Assembly (NCBI GenBank): GCA_025059545.1
Contig: JANXDJ010000061.1
Coordinates: 1-7,821 of the forward strand
Source: Archaeoglobaceae archaeon
Lineage (GTDB): Archaea; Halobacteriota; Archaeoglobi; Archaeoglobales; Archaeoglobaceae
DNA: 7,821 nt
Direction: 5' to 3'
The notes beneath the pieces are model-generated. The model was not told the DNA's origin. It searched no databases and saw only the letters and a list, made by a program, of their open reading frames with translations. Both the position numbers and the translations under genes were made by a program. Positions 1-6,405 of the stretch are shown here, one piece after another. The first letter of the stretch is position 1, and every line of letters starts with the position of its first letter.

Positions 1-111
1 TGGAATGAACGGCTTTGGCGTTGGTGTAGGTGTTAGCTCTGGAGTTGTTGGTGTTGTAGGAGTTGGAGTTACCAATGGCGTTGTTGGCTTTGGTGTTGGA
101 GTTACAGCAGG
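1..111 (-). other. Thr/Pro-rich stalk at the truncated C-terminus (residues 1868-1904)
   Basis: The last 37 visible residues are almost entirely Pro and Thr, in TPTP, TTP and PTP units. This resembles the O-glycosylatable, extended stalk that normally precedes a PGF-CTERM motif and a terminal membrane helix. The window ends inside it, on a codon boundary, so the anchor itself is not seen. Confidence 0.75.
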
Positions 112-3100
112 CTTAATTATTGCAACGAAGTAGCTGAAGCTTGGAGTTGTTGCTTCATAGTAATTGTATTTGCCATCACTGCTAAGGAACTTCGTTGGCA
201 ATTCAATCCATTGCTTTCCATCCCATTTGAGCAAGATCAAAGCAACTGCATTCGGATCAAAGCCTTTCTCCTTTATCGCATCTATTTCAATGCCGAATTT
301 GATCTTTCCTTTAATCTCCGCTTCTTTGCTCAACCTTGGCTCAATGCTCCAAATCGCAACTAAAACTCCACTTGGAGTTGGAATGTTTGGTGGCAGTTCT
401 TTAAGCTTCTCAACCCTGAATCTGACATTGCCGTCTTCTGAGCTGAGAATGATCAGTGCAAGGACATTTGTCTCCCAGAATGCACTCTGTGGAAGCTCTA
501 TAATGCTTTCTTCATTCGCTCTCACAGTTTCATAAGCTGATAAGTATACTGGAACTCCTGGCATTGCTCCTCCGCCTCCTCCACCGCCCATAAGTGGAGG
601 TGGTGGGGGTGGTGGGGGTGGTGGAACTGGGAGAACTTCTTCTTTTAAGTAAGCCCAGAGACCATCTGTGGCGTTCCATGCATCAATGTGCTTTGTAACC
701 CAGCCTATTGACCCTGGAATCACATACTGCAACCCGCCCATCCACGCATGTCCACCGCTGCCAACTTCGAAGTAGACAACCTTTACACCATTTACACATC
801 CACTGTAGACATACCTCGTAACGTTTGTGTTTGGATCTGCTAAAGTGGGTGGCCAGAATTTTGTTTCTGGTGTTGGAGAACATTTCCAGACTTGAACAAG
901 TAGATTGGTCGCATTCCTCGCATTCAAGTGCTCAAAGATTGGAGCCCCCATTATTCTCTCATCAGTTCCTGCGGTTATGACTATTGTCATCGGTCTTACT
1001 GGTGTGCTTCCATTCTGCAATGCCCATAAAAGTTCTCTTGAACCGCTAACAACTCCAGCTGCAGCGATCCTCTTTCCGAGCTCAGGATCGTAGATCACCC
1101 AAGTTGTCATCATTCCGCCCATCGAGATTCCAGTTGCGTAAATTCTGCGTTCGTCGATGTTAAAGCGAGCTTTCATCTCATCGATGATCTTTGAAACAAA
1201 AGGCACATCCCTTGTTCTATTCCAACTCCAGCCATAGGCGTCTGGTGTAACGAGGATGAAACCATAGAGTTCAGCGAAGTCATCTACAGCGAGCATTTGT
1301 GCTAAGCCACATGAGCCACCGCCGTGGAATACAAATACGAGCGGAGTTGGTTTTCTCGGATCGTATGAGGTTGGCACGTAGTAGGAATAAGTTCTATCAA
1401 GACCTCCAAATGAGATTGTCACATTTGCATAAGTTCCAGGCTGGTTGAACAGGGTTTTGTCTGTTATGTTCAAAGCTCTACCGTCAGGATATATTCTCGC
1501 TGTTGGATAAAGCCCTGGAAGCAAAGGTGTTTGCAATGTTAAATTGGTTGTTATATTCATCGTTGCCAGTTCTGCTGGACAAACCGCTGGAGGATTTACC
1601 ATTCTCCCAATTGCTCTGTAGGGTGGAGTGGCTGCAGCGGCGACTGGGCTGTAGTTGAAGCTTGGGAAGACGGGATCGACTATTGAAAGCCAAGTTAAAT
1701 TCACAGATACATTCGTTCCATCTGGAATTGTAACATTAACTATCGGAGGTAACATGCTTATGGCCACTTCATATGGAGTTAACCAGTTAGTTATGGTAAT
1801 ACTCGGCACTGGATTGACACGACAAACACCAACAGTTACGCTCGCGATATTGTTCGTTTCGTTCAATTCGACGACAGAACCTAAGGGTAGGAGTGTTCTA
1901 AGGGCTGGAACGGGCAAACCATCGACAGTTACATTCAGCATTTCAGTTCCAGCAGTTGCTGGAGTCCAGGTGAAATTGACAGTCACACTTGCATTCGCAG
2001 ACAAAGTAAGAACCGTAGATCCAAGAGTTGCGGTTCTATTCGAGAAGATCACAAAGAACGGATCTGGTGTTGCGTTGCTACCAATGTTGCTGACTCTTAC
2101 AGTTATATTTGTTGGAATTCCAACCACCGCACTGCTTGGAGCACTGAGAATTTCAACTCGCAGATCTCTCAAGCCGAGATCTCTTCTGTCAGTGCAATTT
2201 CTGCTAAGCACATCATTGATCCATTGCCTTAAGTAGTAGCCATCTATGTGCAGAGCGTAGAATCGATCTCCTACTGGATAATTGTAGCCACCAGCAAATG
2301 CGGTGTGGTAAGTTGAGAGCGGCAAGTATGAGCAGAACCTTGTGCTGAAGTTAGCCTTTATACTTCCAATTACACTCAGCAATCTTGCCTGGAAATCTGG
2401 GAAGCTATATCCTTGGAAATAAGGACCGATTATAAAGTCCCACTGGTCTTGGAATAGCGCATAGATACAGTCTCCACATCCTCCAAGCGAAGCGTTAAGA
2501 GCCCAGTTTAGGAATCTGATCGTGTCTGTGTCTGCGAAGTAAGGTAGCGACTCGGGTGGATAGTTTTGCATTGAACCCCATTTCTCTGCAGTGACCGCAG
2601 GTGGCAAGGTACTTGTAATATTTGGCATTGTGCCAGGACCTGCATCGTTTATTGCAATGATCCCTTTGTTAAAGATCTGCGAAGCCCTGTAGAAATGTAA
2701 GATCGTGCCGAAACCTCCTGCGGATGTTCCGGTTACCACAACTGGCTCAAAGGTTCCGCTTGCGTTGATCCAGCGCATCGCAACTATTGCGTTGACATAG
2801 CCTATATGGTAGATCGTTTTATTTTGTGCAGGATTGCTTAAATTGTAGTATTTCACAACTCTGTTGCCCATAAATATATCTCCAGTGCTATATGGCACGA
2901 AAACCATTGTCCAGTTGCGGAATGGATTTAATGTATTCTTTACATCAAAGATTCCTCGGACATAAGTTCTATTGAGAGGTCTTGGACCTTCGCCAAATTT
3001 GGGATCAAGGCTTGTAACAGTTCCTCTGCCACCAACTTCAGTTGGATCGCAACTGCCAAAGCTCGAGCAAGCTCCTCCGCCTTCTAAGTAGATCAGCACT

Positions 3101-5712
3101 TTGTTCTCGCTACCTTTTCTGACCATTATGAATGTCGGATTTCCAAAACCGCTCTTGCAGTCTGAAGGTAGATCAACTTTTGTCCAATTTATTCCATCGC
3201 TTGGATCGTCTACTTGAATATCAGTAAAGTTTGCCATTCCACTTACATTTACTGCAAATGGATCTATGTAGTAGGGGATGAGAATTTCAGCATCTGGGGA
3301 GATCATGTTTGGTTGCAAATAGTCGTTGAACTGCAGAACTACGCGATGTTCAGAAGATCTCCAATTCGGCACCGCTATCGACTGCACTCCACCACTGCGA
3401 TCGAAGATCGTAACAACAATGCTTTGATTTGGAGTTCCAGCTGGGATGAAATAGTCAATGCCAGTCTGGAAACCTTGTGCATGGTAGAATGGATCTGGTG
3501 GATAGAGAACGCTCACACCATCAGATTTGTTATCGAAGATCCATATTCCAGTAGGACCGTTCAGAGATTTGGAGACATTGCAGATTCTCGGATCGCAAAC
3601 TGCGACACCATTTATTCGCAGATCGTCGGCTGATTTAACGTATAGCGGATCGACTTCAGTTAGAACCTCTTTGTATCTCATTATCAGCAAGTTTGTATGG
3701 TTATCGCTTCTGCTTGCATAGTCAGCAATTCCTCCCGGTGGAGAAACGAGAATTCTGATCCACTGGTCGCTCCTAATAAATGGTTCTCGGTATATATGCA
3801 TTGTTAAATTATCTGTTCGAACAAATTCGAATTCGTATCTTACACCTTTCTCTGCTGTAAACGGTCCCCATTCACCGTTAGTGATCGTGAAGCTTGCAAC
3901 AGGAGTATTACTTACTCTGAAACCATTTTCGTGTAGCTTGTATATGTTTAGAGTTCCAGTTTCAAGTCCAATGTTGGACGGGAAGTAAACGAGCTTTCCT
4001 TTCAGAACTGGATTCTCTTCAGGGTTTATTTTAGTAGTTTCTGGATTTGCTTCCATTATAAACTCATAGATAGCTCTAAAGGTCTCTGGAGACGTGCAAA
4101 CTTCCACATGGGTCTGATTCTGGATGTAAACATTTGTTGCATATGGTATATGTGCTCCAGGTGGTCTCATTGATGTAGGTCTGCCGTAAACTGTCATCGT
4201 TGGCACAGACAATGCGGTAATGGTCGGAATGGAAGCGTTCGAAATACCATCGATTAATATTACCTTGGCAACTTTGTCAACGTAATCTCTATATGTGAGA
4301 GCATAGTAGAAGATAAACGTTGTTCCCATAGAATGTCCTACAAGCACAACTTTCTTCCCTGTGTTGTTGAAAGTTTCGTTGACCATTTGTGCGAGCTGTG
4401 CTCGGTAGAGAGCAGCGATCGTTGTATTCGTAGCATAAGCGGTGCTATTGTATTCGAACACCATTATATAATTTGCTGGATATCTATTGCTCGTGAAGCG
4501 CATTGCTTGAGTTTCAAACTGTGCTCCTGAACCAGCCATCCCATGGACAAATATTATTGGCAATGGCTCTGGTTGTTGTATAACATCTCTACCGTTACCA
4601 CTCAGCAAATCGTTTATCCATGCGTAAACGTGGTCTCCGCTGATATTAAGGGAGTAAAATCTAGTGTATGGCAGCACAACGTGTTTAGAGTCGAGTGGGA
4701 GGTATCGGAAGAATCTATTCCCAAATTCGCTCTTAATCTCATTTGTTAAGGATAACAAAACTCCTCTGAATTCCTTATGACTGTAGCCTTGGAATCTTAC
4801 CCCTATTGTGTCATCGTATTGGTCTTCGAATAAACCGAATATACACTCAGAACACCTTTCAAGGGCATATTTGGTAAATCTAAGCAGAGAACCGTCTGCG
4901 AAGTAATTTAAGGAATCTTCAGGGAAGCTCTGATTCGATCCCCACCTCTGGGAAACTACATCCATTCCAAAGGCGGGCGATTTCGACTTTGTGCCAGGAC
5001 CAGCATCGTCTATGGCTATTACCCCTTTCTTGAAGATCTCAGAAGCTCTGTAGAAGTGCAGAATCGTGCCGAAGCCACCAGCACTTGAACCACTAACAAC
5101 AACATTGCTAAAAGTTGAGCTATTGTTGATCCATCTCATAGCAACTATTGCATTAACATAGCCGACATGATAGACTGTTATGTTCTGAGCAGGATTGCTG
5201 AGGTTGTAGTATTTCACAACTCTGTTGCCCATGTGAATATCACCAGTGCCATAAGGCACAAAAACCATCGTCCAGTTGCGGAACGGATTTCTCAAATCTG
5301 TTATGTTAAATATTCCGTGTCTATAAGTAAAGCTTAGTGTTGTGAAATTTGGTTCAAGAGTTGTTACACTTCTGTATGGTGTGGGTCCACATGTAAGCCA
5401 GTTCATGCATGCTCCACCGCCTTCAAGGTAAATTAGGAGCTTGTTTTGGTCTTCTCCGTAGCCTTTCCTTACCATTATGAAGGTGCTGTTTCCAGCACCA
5501 TTTACGCAAGGAGCGGGTAGATCGACCTTTGTCCAATTTATACCATCGCTTGGGTCATCTTCGGGAATTAAGCTGAAATTTGTCATTCCGCTAAGATCTA
5601 TATCAAAAGGATTTGCCCACGTCGGGTTCACTATTTCATAGTCGCTTTGGGCTAATGCAGAGCTTGTAAACGTTAGTAGCACTACCAAAGCCAAAAACAT
5701 TTTTCGCACCAT
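1..5712 (-). CDS. Giant secreted multi-domain esterase/lipase, surface-anchored (partial, C-terminus beyond window)
   Basis: The frame is open for 1904 codons from ATG 5712 to the left edge; an in-frame TAG at 5731-5733 bounds it upstream. A GGTGAGG site lies just before this ATG, so it is preferred over the ATG at 5700. Module order by residue: signal peptide 1-21; pectinacetylesterase/Notum-like 38-372; AFL-like lipase plus beta-barrel 382-798; second pectinacetylesterase-like module 820-1172; CARDB 1178-1296; unassigned 1297-1428; PHB-depolymerase/LpqC-like esterase 1430-1690; Pro/Gly hinge 1695-1717; PGF-pre-PGF 1718-1867; Thr/Pro stalk 1868-1904. Four GxSxG nucleophiles are visible (S210, S461, S997, S1530). 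The protein should act outside the cell on ester bonds; the substrate is unknown (acylated polysaccharide, lipid or polyester are all possible). About 55 N-x-S/T sequons fit an exported archaeal glycoprotein. I know of no characterised protein with this architecture. Existence and export are well supported; substrate is not. Confidence 0.93.
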   Translation of the reverse strand, partial: MVRKMFLALVVLLTFTSSALAQSDYEIVNPTWANPFDIDLSGMTNFSLIPEDDPSDGINWTKVDLPAPCVNGAGNSTFIMVRKGYGEDQNKLLIYLEGGGACMNWLTCGPTPYRSVTTLEPNFTTLSFTYRHGIFNITDLRNPFRNWTMVFVPYGTGDIHMGNRVVKYYNLSNPAQNITVYHVGYVNAIVAMRWINNSSTFSNVVVSGSSAGGFGTILHFYRASEIFKKGVIAIDDAGPGTKSKSPAFGMDVVSQRWGSNQSFPEDSLNYFADGSLLRFTKYALERCSECIFGLFEDQYDDTIGVRFQGYSHKEFRGVLLSLTNEIKSEFGNRFFRYLPLDSKHVVLPYTRFYSLNISGDHVYAWINDLLSGNGRDVIQQPEPLPIIFVHGMAGSGAQFETQAMRFTSNRYPANYIMVFEYNSTAYATNTTIAALYRAQLAQMVNETFNNTGKKVVLVGHSMGTTFIFYYALTYRDYVDKVAKVILIDGISNASIPTITALSVPTMTVYGRPTSMRPPGAHIPYATNVYIQNQTHVEVCTSPETFRAIYEFIMEANPETTKINPEENPVLKGKLVYFPSNIGLETGTLNIYKLHENGFRVSNTPVASFTITNGEWGPFTAEKGVRYEFEFVRTDNLTMHIYREPFIRSDQWIRILVSPPGGIADYASRSDNHTNLLIMRYKEVLTEVDPLYVKSADDLRINGVAVCDPRICNVSKSLNGPTGIWIFDNKSDGVSVLYPPDPFYHAQGFQTGIDYFIPAGTPNQSIVVTIFDRSGGVQSIAVPNWRSSEHRVVLQFNDYLQPNMISPDAEILIPYYIDPFAVNVSGMANFTDIQVDDPSDGINWTKVDLPSDCKSGFGNPTFIMVRKGSENKVLIYLEGGGACSSFGSCDPTEVGGRGTVTSLDPKFGEGPRPLNRTYVRGIFDVKNTLNPFRNWTMVFVPYSTGDIFMGNRVVKYYNLSNPAQNKTIYHIGYVNAIVAMRWINASGTFEPVVVTGTSAGGFGTILHFYRASQIFNKGIIAINDAGPGTMPNITSTLPPAVTAEKWGSMQNYPPESLPYFADTDTIRFLNWALNASLGGCGDCIYALFQDQWDFIIGPYFQGYSFPDFQARLLSVIGSIKANFSTRFCSYLPLSTYHTAFAGGYNYPVGDRFYALHIDGYYLRQWINDVLSRNCTDRRDLGLRDLRVEILSAPSSAVVGIPTNITVRVSNIGSNATPDPFFVIFSNRTATLGSTVLTLSANASVTVNFTWTPATAGTEMLNVTVDGLPVPALRTLLPLGSVVELNETNNIASVTVGVCRVNPVPSITITNWLTPYEVAISMLPPIVNVTIPDGTNVSVNLTWLSIVDPVFPSFNYSPVAAAATPPYRAIGRMVNPPAVCPAELATMNITTNLTLQTPLLPGLYPTARIYPDGRALNITDKTLFNQPGTYANVTISFGGLDRTYSYYVPTSYDPRKPTPLVFVFHGGGSCGLAQMLAVDDFAELYGFILVTPDAYGWSWNRTRDVPFVSKIIDEMKARFNIDERRIYATGISMGGMMTTWVIYDPELGKRIAAAGVVSGSRELLWALQNGSTPVRPMTIVITAGTDERIMGAPIFEHLNARNATNLLVQVWKCSPTPETKFWPPTLADPNTNVTRYVYSGCVNGVKVVYFEVGSGGHAWMGGLQYVIPGSIGWVTKHIDAWNATDGLWAYLKEEVLPVPPPPPPPPPPLMGGGGGGGAMPGVPVYLSAYETVRANEESIIELPQSAFWETNVLALIILSSEDGNVRFRVEKLKELPPNIPTPSGVLVAIWSIEPRLSKEAEIKGKIKFGIEIDAIKEKGFDPNAVALILLKWDGKQWIELPTKFLSSDGKYNYYEATTPSFSYFVAIIKPAVTPTPKPTTPLVTPTPTTPTTPELTPTPTPKPFIP
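112..630 (-). other. Pro/Gly hinge and PGF-pre-PGF surface-protein domain (residues about 1695-1867)
   Basis: Ten consecutive prolines (1697-1706), LM, then seven glycines (1709-1715) form a rigid-then-flexible hinge, coded by a short G/T-rich imperfect repeat on the plus strand at about 594-630. The following 150 residues match the PGF-pre-PGF domain (TIGR04213): SIIELP, NVRFRVEKLKELP, AEIKGKIKFGIE, LLKWDGKQWIELPTKF, and a closing YYEATTPSFSYFVAI at 1852-1866. In archaea this domain commonly lies just before a Thr-rich stalk and a PGF-CTERM signal, which archaeosortase A processes. That predicts surface anchoring. Confidence 0.78.
643..1425 (-). other. PHB-depolymerase/LpqC-like esterase module (residues about 1430-1690)
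   Basis: The module opens with DRTYSYYVPTSYDPRKPTP (1439-1457), a classic lead-in for this family, then LVFVFHGGGSC with the oxyanion motif at H1463-G1466. The nucleophile elbow is GISMGG with Ser1530, the acid D1584 in TAGTDER, and the base H1655 in GSGGHAWMGG. These match the family of secreted feruloyl/acetylxylan esterases and short-chain polyhydroxybutyrate depolymerases (COG3509-type). The sequence supports an esterase but does not discriminate among those substrates. It is complete and directly precedes the proline hinge. Confidence 0.83.
1429..1824 (-). other. Unassigned beta-rich segment between CARDB and the third esterase family (residues 1297-1428)
   Basis: I recognise no domain here. 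The stretch is rich in Val, Thr, Asn and Pro with alternating hydrophobic residues (for example IVNVTIPDGTNVSVNLTW at 1324-1341) and holds seven sequons. An Ala/Pro-rich patch lies at 1356-1364, and two cysteines are at C1297 and C1378. It could be a second immunoglobulin-like spacer or a carbohydrate/substrate-binding beta-sandwich. Confidence 0.4.
1825..2181 (-). other. CARDB domain (residues about 1178-1296)
   Basis: This follows the CARDB pattern: an opening DLRVEILSAPSSAVVG, then NITVRVSNIGS, FFVIFSNRTATLGS, NFTWTPATAGTEMLNVTVDG and a closing VVELNETNNIASVTVGV. CARDB is an immunoglobulin-like beta-sandwich common in archaeal and bacterial surface proteins, where it acts as a spacer or adhesion unit. 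Only one copy is present. It separates the three N-terminal hydrolases from the C-terminal esterase. Confidence 0.82.
2197..3255 (-). other. Pectinacetylesterase/Notum-like hydrolase module 2 (residues about 820-1172)
   Basis: This is a second copy of the first module, about 787 residues further on. Shared blocks include DPSDGINWTKVDLP (836-849), TFIMVRKG, LIYLEGGGAC (873-882), NPFRNWTMVFVPY (929-941) and MGNRVVKYYNLSNPAQN (948-964). The nucleophile is Ser997 in GTSAG; the acid is probably D1089 in FQDQWD and the base H1136 in STYHTAF. It has the same five cysteines as module 1 (C852, C882, C888, C1079, C1082) plus C1127 and C1173, which module 1 lacks. All catalytic positions are retained, so neither copy looks like a decayed duplicate. 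Confidence 0.8.
2843..2871. repeat. 29-bp direct repeat, copy A (in esterase module 2)
   Basis: An exact 29-base match to 5204-5232 with a 2361-base offset (787 codons), inside the coding sequence for the block VVKYYN of the duplicated pectinacetylesterase-like module. It is the longest exact identity I noticed by eye between the two modules; flanking bases have diverged mostly at third codon positions. Confidence 0.85.
3319..4569 (-). other. AFL-like lipase module with C-terminal beta-barrel (residues about 382-798)
   Basis: An alpha/beta-hydrolase core starts with IIFVHGMAGSGAQFE (residues 386-400), carries the elbow GHSMG with Ser461, then ILIDG with Asp488 and NQTHVEVCTSPE with His535. 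From memory, A. fulgidus lipase AFL (AF1763) has its triad at S136, D163 and H210; the intervals of 27 and 47 residues are the same here, and CTSPET after the His is shared. Residues about 568-798 match the AFL lipid-binding barrel, including VCDPRIC (705-711) and a closing VVLQFNDY (791-798). The stretch between the FEYNST strand and the Ser elbow is about 40 residues, which seems much shorter than the AFL lid region. Expected activity is carboxylester or triacylglycerol hydrolysis. AFL is a stand-alone enzyme, while here it is embedded between two other hydrolases. Confidence 0.85.
4597..5601 (-). other. Pectinacetylesterase/Notum-like hydrolase module 1 (residues about 38-372)
   Basis: The family signature LIYLEGGGAC (residues 93-102) forms the oxyanion-hole strand, followed by NPFRNWTMVFVPYGTGD (142-158) and the nucleophile elbow GSSAG with Ser210. 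By comparison with Notum-type enzymes the acid is probably D297 in FEDQYD and the base H344 at the end of LPLDSKH; D235/D236 in AIDDAGPG are alternative acids. Conserved cysteines are C69, C102, C108, C287 and C290. Family members remove acyl groups from polysaccharides (plant and bacterial pectin acetylesterases) or from a lipidated protein (Notum), so the substrate cannot be named here. It lies directly behind the signal peptide and runs into the lipase through a linker of only about ten residues. Confidence 0.8.
5204..5232. repeat. 29-bp direct repeat, copy B (in esterase module 1)
   Basis: Partner of the copy at 2843-2871, in the same orientation and at the same protein position of module 1. 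It is part of the internal duplication rather than an independent repeat family. Confidence 0.85.
5650..5712 (-). other. Signal peptide of the giant esterase (residues 1-21)
   Basis: The N-terminus has a short basic start (R3, K4), a hydrophobic core FLALVVLLTF at residues 6-15 and a polar end finishing in A-L-A at 19-21. This is a Sec-type peptide with predicted cleavage between A21 and Q22. There is no lipobox cysteine at the cleavage site, so N-terminal lipid anchoring is unlikely. The mature protein begins at about QSDYEIVNP. Confidence 0.85.
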
Positions 5713-5715
5713 TTT

Positions 5716-5722
5716 CCTCACC
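5716..5722 (-). promoter_or_regulatory. Ribosome binding site of the giant esterase
   Basis: GGTGAGG on the minus strand lies 3 bases before the ATG at 5712 and 15 before the alternative ATG at 5700. The placement supports 5712 as the start and shows that this mRNA has a leader. Confidence 0.75.
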
Positions 5723-5762
5723 TTTTTAAACTACTTGCTATCTACGCTCACAGATCGTCGAC

Positions 5763-5824
5763 AATATATAGTGGAATGTGAAGTATTTAAGATTATCGTA
5801 GTAAATAATGATATAAATTTTCGA
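5763..5824 (-). promoter_or_regulatory. Candidate promoter region of the giant esterase
   Basis: Three TATA-like elements face the gene on the minus strand. TTTATATC (5810-5817) is preceded by a purine-rich CGAAAA resembling a BRE and is the best match to the archaeal consensus; it would give a leader of roughly 75 bases. TTAAATAC (about 5783-5790) and TATATATTG (about 5762-5770) would give leaders of about 50 and 30 bases. The region is AT-rich overall, so which one is used cannot be decided from sequence. Confidence 0.5.
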
Positions 5825-5838
5825 TACTATCAAAATTT
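5815..5838. repeat. Imperfect inverted repeat between regulator and esterase
   Basis: Arms AAATTTT-c-GATA and TATC-AAAATTT are complementary over 11 bases, with one bulged C and a single central base. It starts 14 bases after the regulator's stop codon and overlaps the BRE of the best candidate esterase promoter. It could be an operator or mark the 3' end of the upstream transcript. The central single base would not allow a tight RNA loop and no clean T-tract follows, so a DNA-binding site is slightly favoured. Low complexity makes chance possible. Confidence 0.45.
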
Positions 5839-5852
5839 TTAAATATTAATCA

Positions 5853-6395
5853 CTATTTACTTGTGCTAACCTTCATGATGTCATGCTTCGTTATAATCCC
5901 AACGATCTTCTTTCCTTCAACAACTAACACTGCAGGATGCTCGAGCAATAGCTTTGAGATCTCGAAGACGTTATCATTTGGTTTTACAACAGGAAGCGGT
6001 TCTTCAAGAACATCTCGAACCAAAAGATCACTTTTTCCTTCAAAAAAAGCCTTAAATACACTTTTTTCAGTAACACTACCAATCAATTTTCCCCCATCAA
6101 CAACTGGAAGCTGAGAGATGCCTTTTTCGATCATGATCCTCGCAACTTTCTTAACGCTATCAGACGGTTCTGCGATTATAACTGGAGCATTCATCATGTT
6201 TCTTGCCAAATAATTTTTGCTTTCAAGCTCATCAAGAGTTTTTAAAATCCTTTTTATTAAAGAAAGCTTTGGATCAAGATTTCCAGACTCAAGCTTTGCA
6301 ATAAGCGATTGACTAACACCAACAAACTCTGCAAGCTCCTTCTGTGTTATTCCAAGCCTTTTTCTTCTTGCCTTTATTTCACCTATCTCGATCAT
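5853..6395 (-). CDS. Transcriptional regulator: XRE-type HTH plus two CBS domains
   Basis: A 180-residue protein. Residues 4-57 form an XRE/Cro-type helix-turn-helix (IKARRKRLGITQKELAEFVG, then the recognition segment SQSLIAKLESG at 28-38). Residues about 64-117 and 122-176 are two CBS domains, seen in SVKKVARIMIEKGISQLPVVDGGKLIGSVT and KIVGIITKHDIMKVS. This is the COG3620-like archaeal architecture; paired CBS domains usually bind adenine nucleotides or related ligands and would tune DNA binding. A TTG three bases upstream could also start the frame, but the ATG at 6395 is preferred. No Shine-Dalgarno precedes it and a TATA box sits about 24 bases upstream, so the mRNA is probably leaderless. 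It follows TFS by 23 bases and precedes the giant esterase by 140. Targets are unknown; autoregulation and control of the esterase are inference. Confidence 0.9.
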   Translation of the reverse strand: MIEIGEIKARRKRLGITQKELAEFVGVSQSLIAKLESGNLDPKLSLIKRILKTLDELESKNYLARNMMNAPVIIAEPSDSVKKVARIMIEKGISQLPVVDGGKLIGSVTEKSVFKAFFEGKSDLLVRDVLEEPLPVVKPNDNVFEISKLLLEHPAVLVVEGKKIVGIITKHDIMKVSTSK

Positions 6396-6405
6396 CAAAA
6401 AAGAT

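Noticed and set aside
594..630. G/T-rich short repeat considered as a tandem repeat locus or part of a CRISPR-like array.
   Set aside because: It is explained by the polyproline codons of the hinge; there are no spacers and no repeat units of CRISPR length.
683..1693. Two minus-strand open frames (683-883 and 1484-1693) in another reading phase.
   Set aside because: Both overlap well-conserved esterase sequence in the true frame and encode no plausible protein.
164..4749. Several plus-strand open frames of 62-193 codons opposite the giant esterase (for example 164-535, 1655-2236, 3214-3633).
   Set aside because: They lie antisense to a continuous frame with clear domain matches, have no recognisable motifs or ribosome binding sites, and arise from codon bias in the real gene.
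1..5712. The possibility that the long left-hand region is several separate genes or a frameshifted pseudogene.
   Set aside because: Every triplet of the phase was read from 5712 to 1 without meeting a stop, all modules are in the same phase, and their catalytic residues are intact.
5757..5762. GTCGAC palindrome upstream of the esterase considered as an operator.
   Set aside because: Symmetry does not extend beyond six bases, so it is expected by chance.
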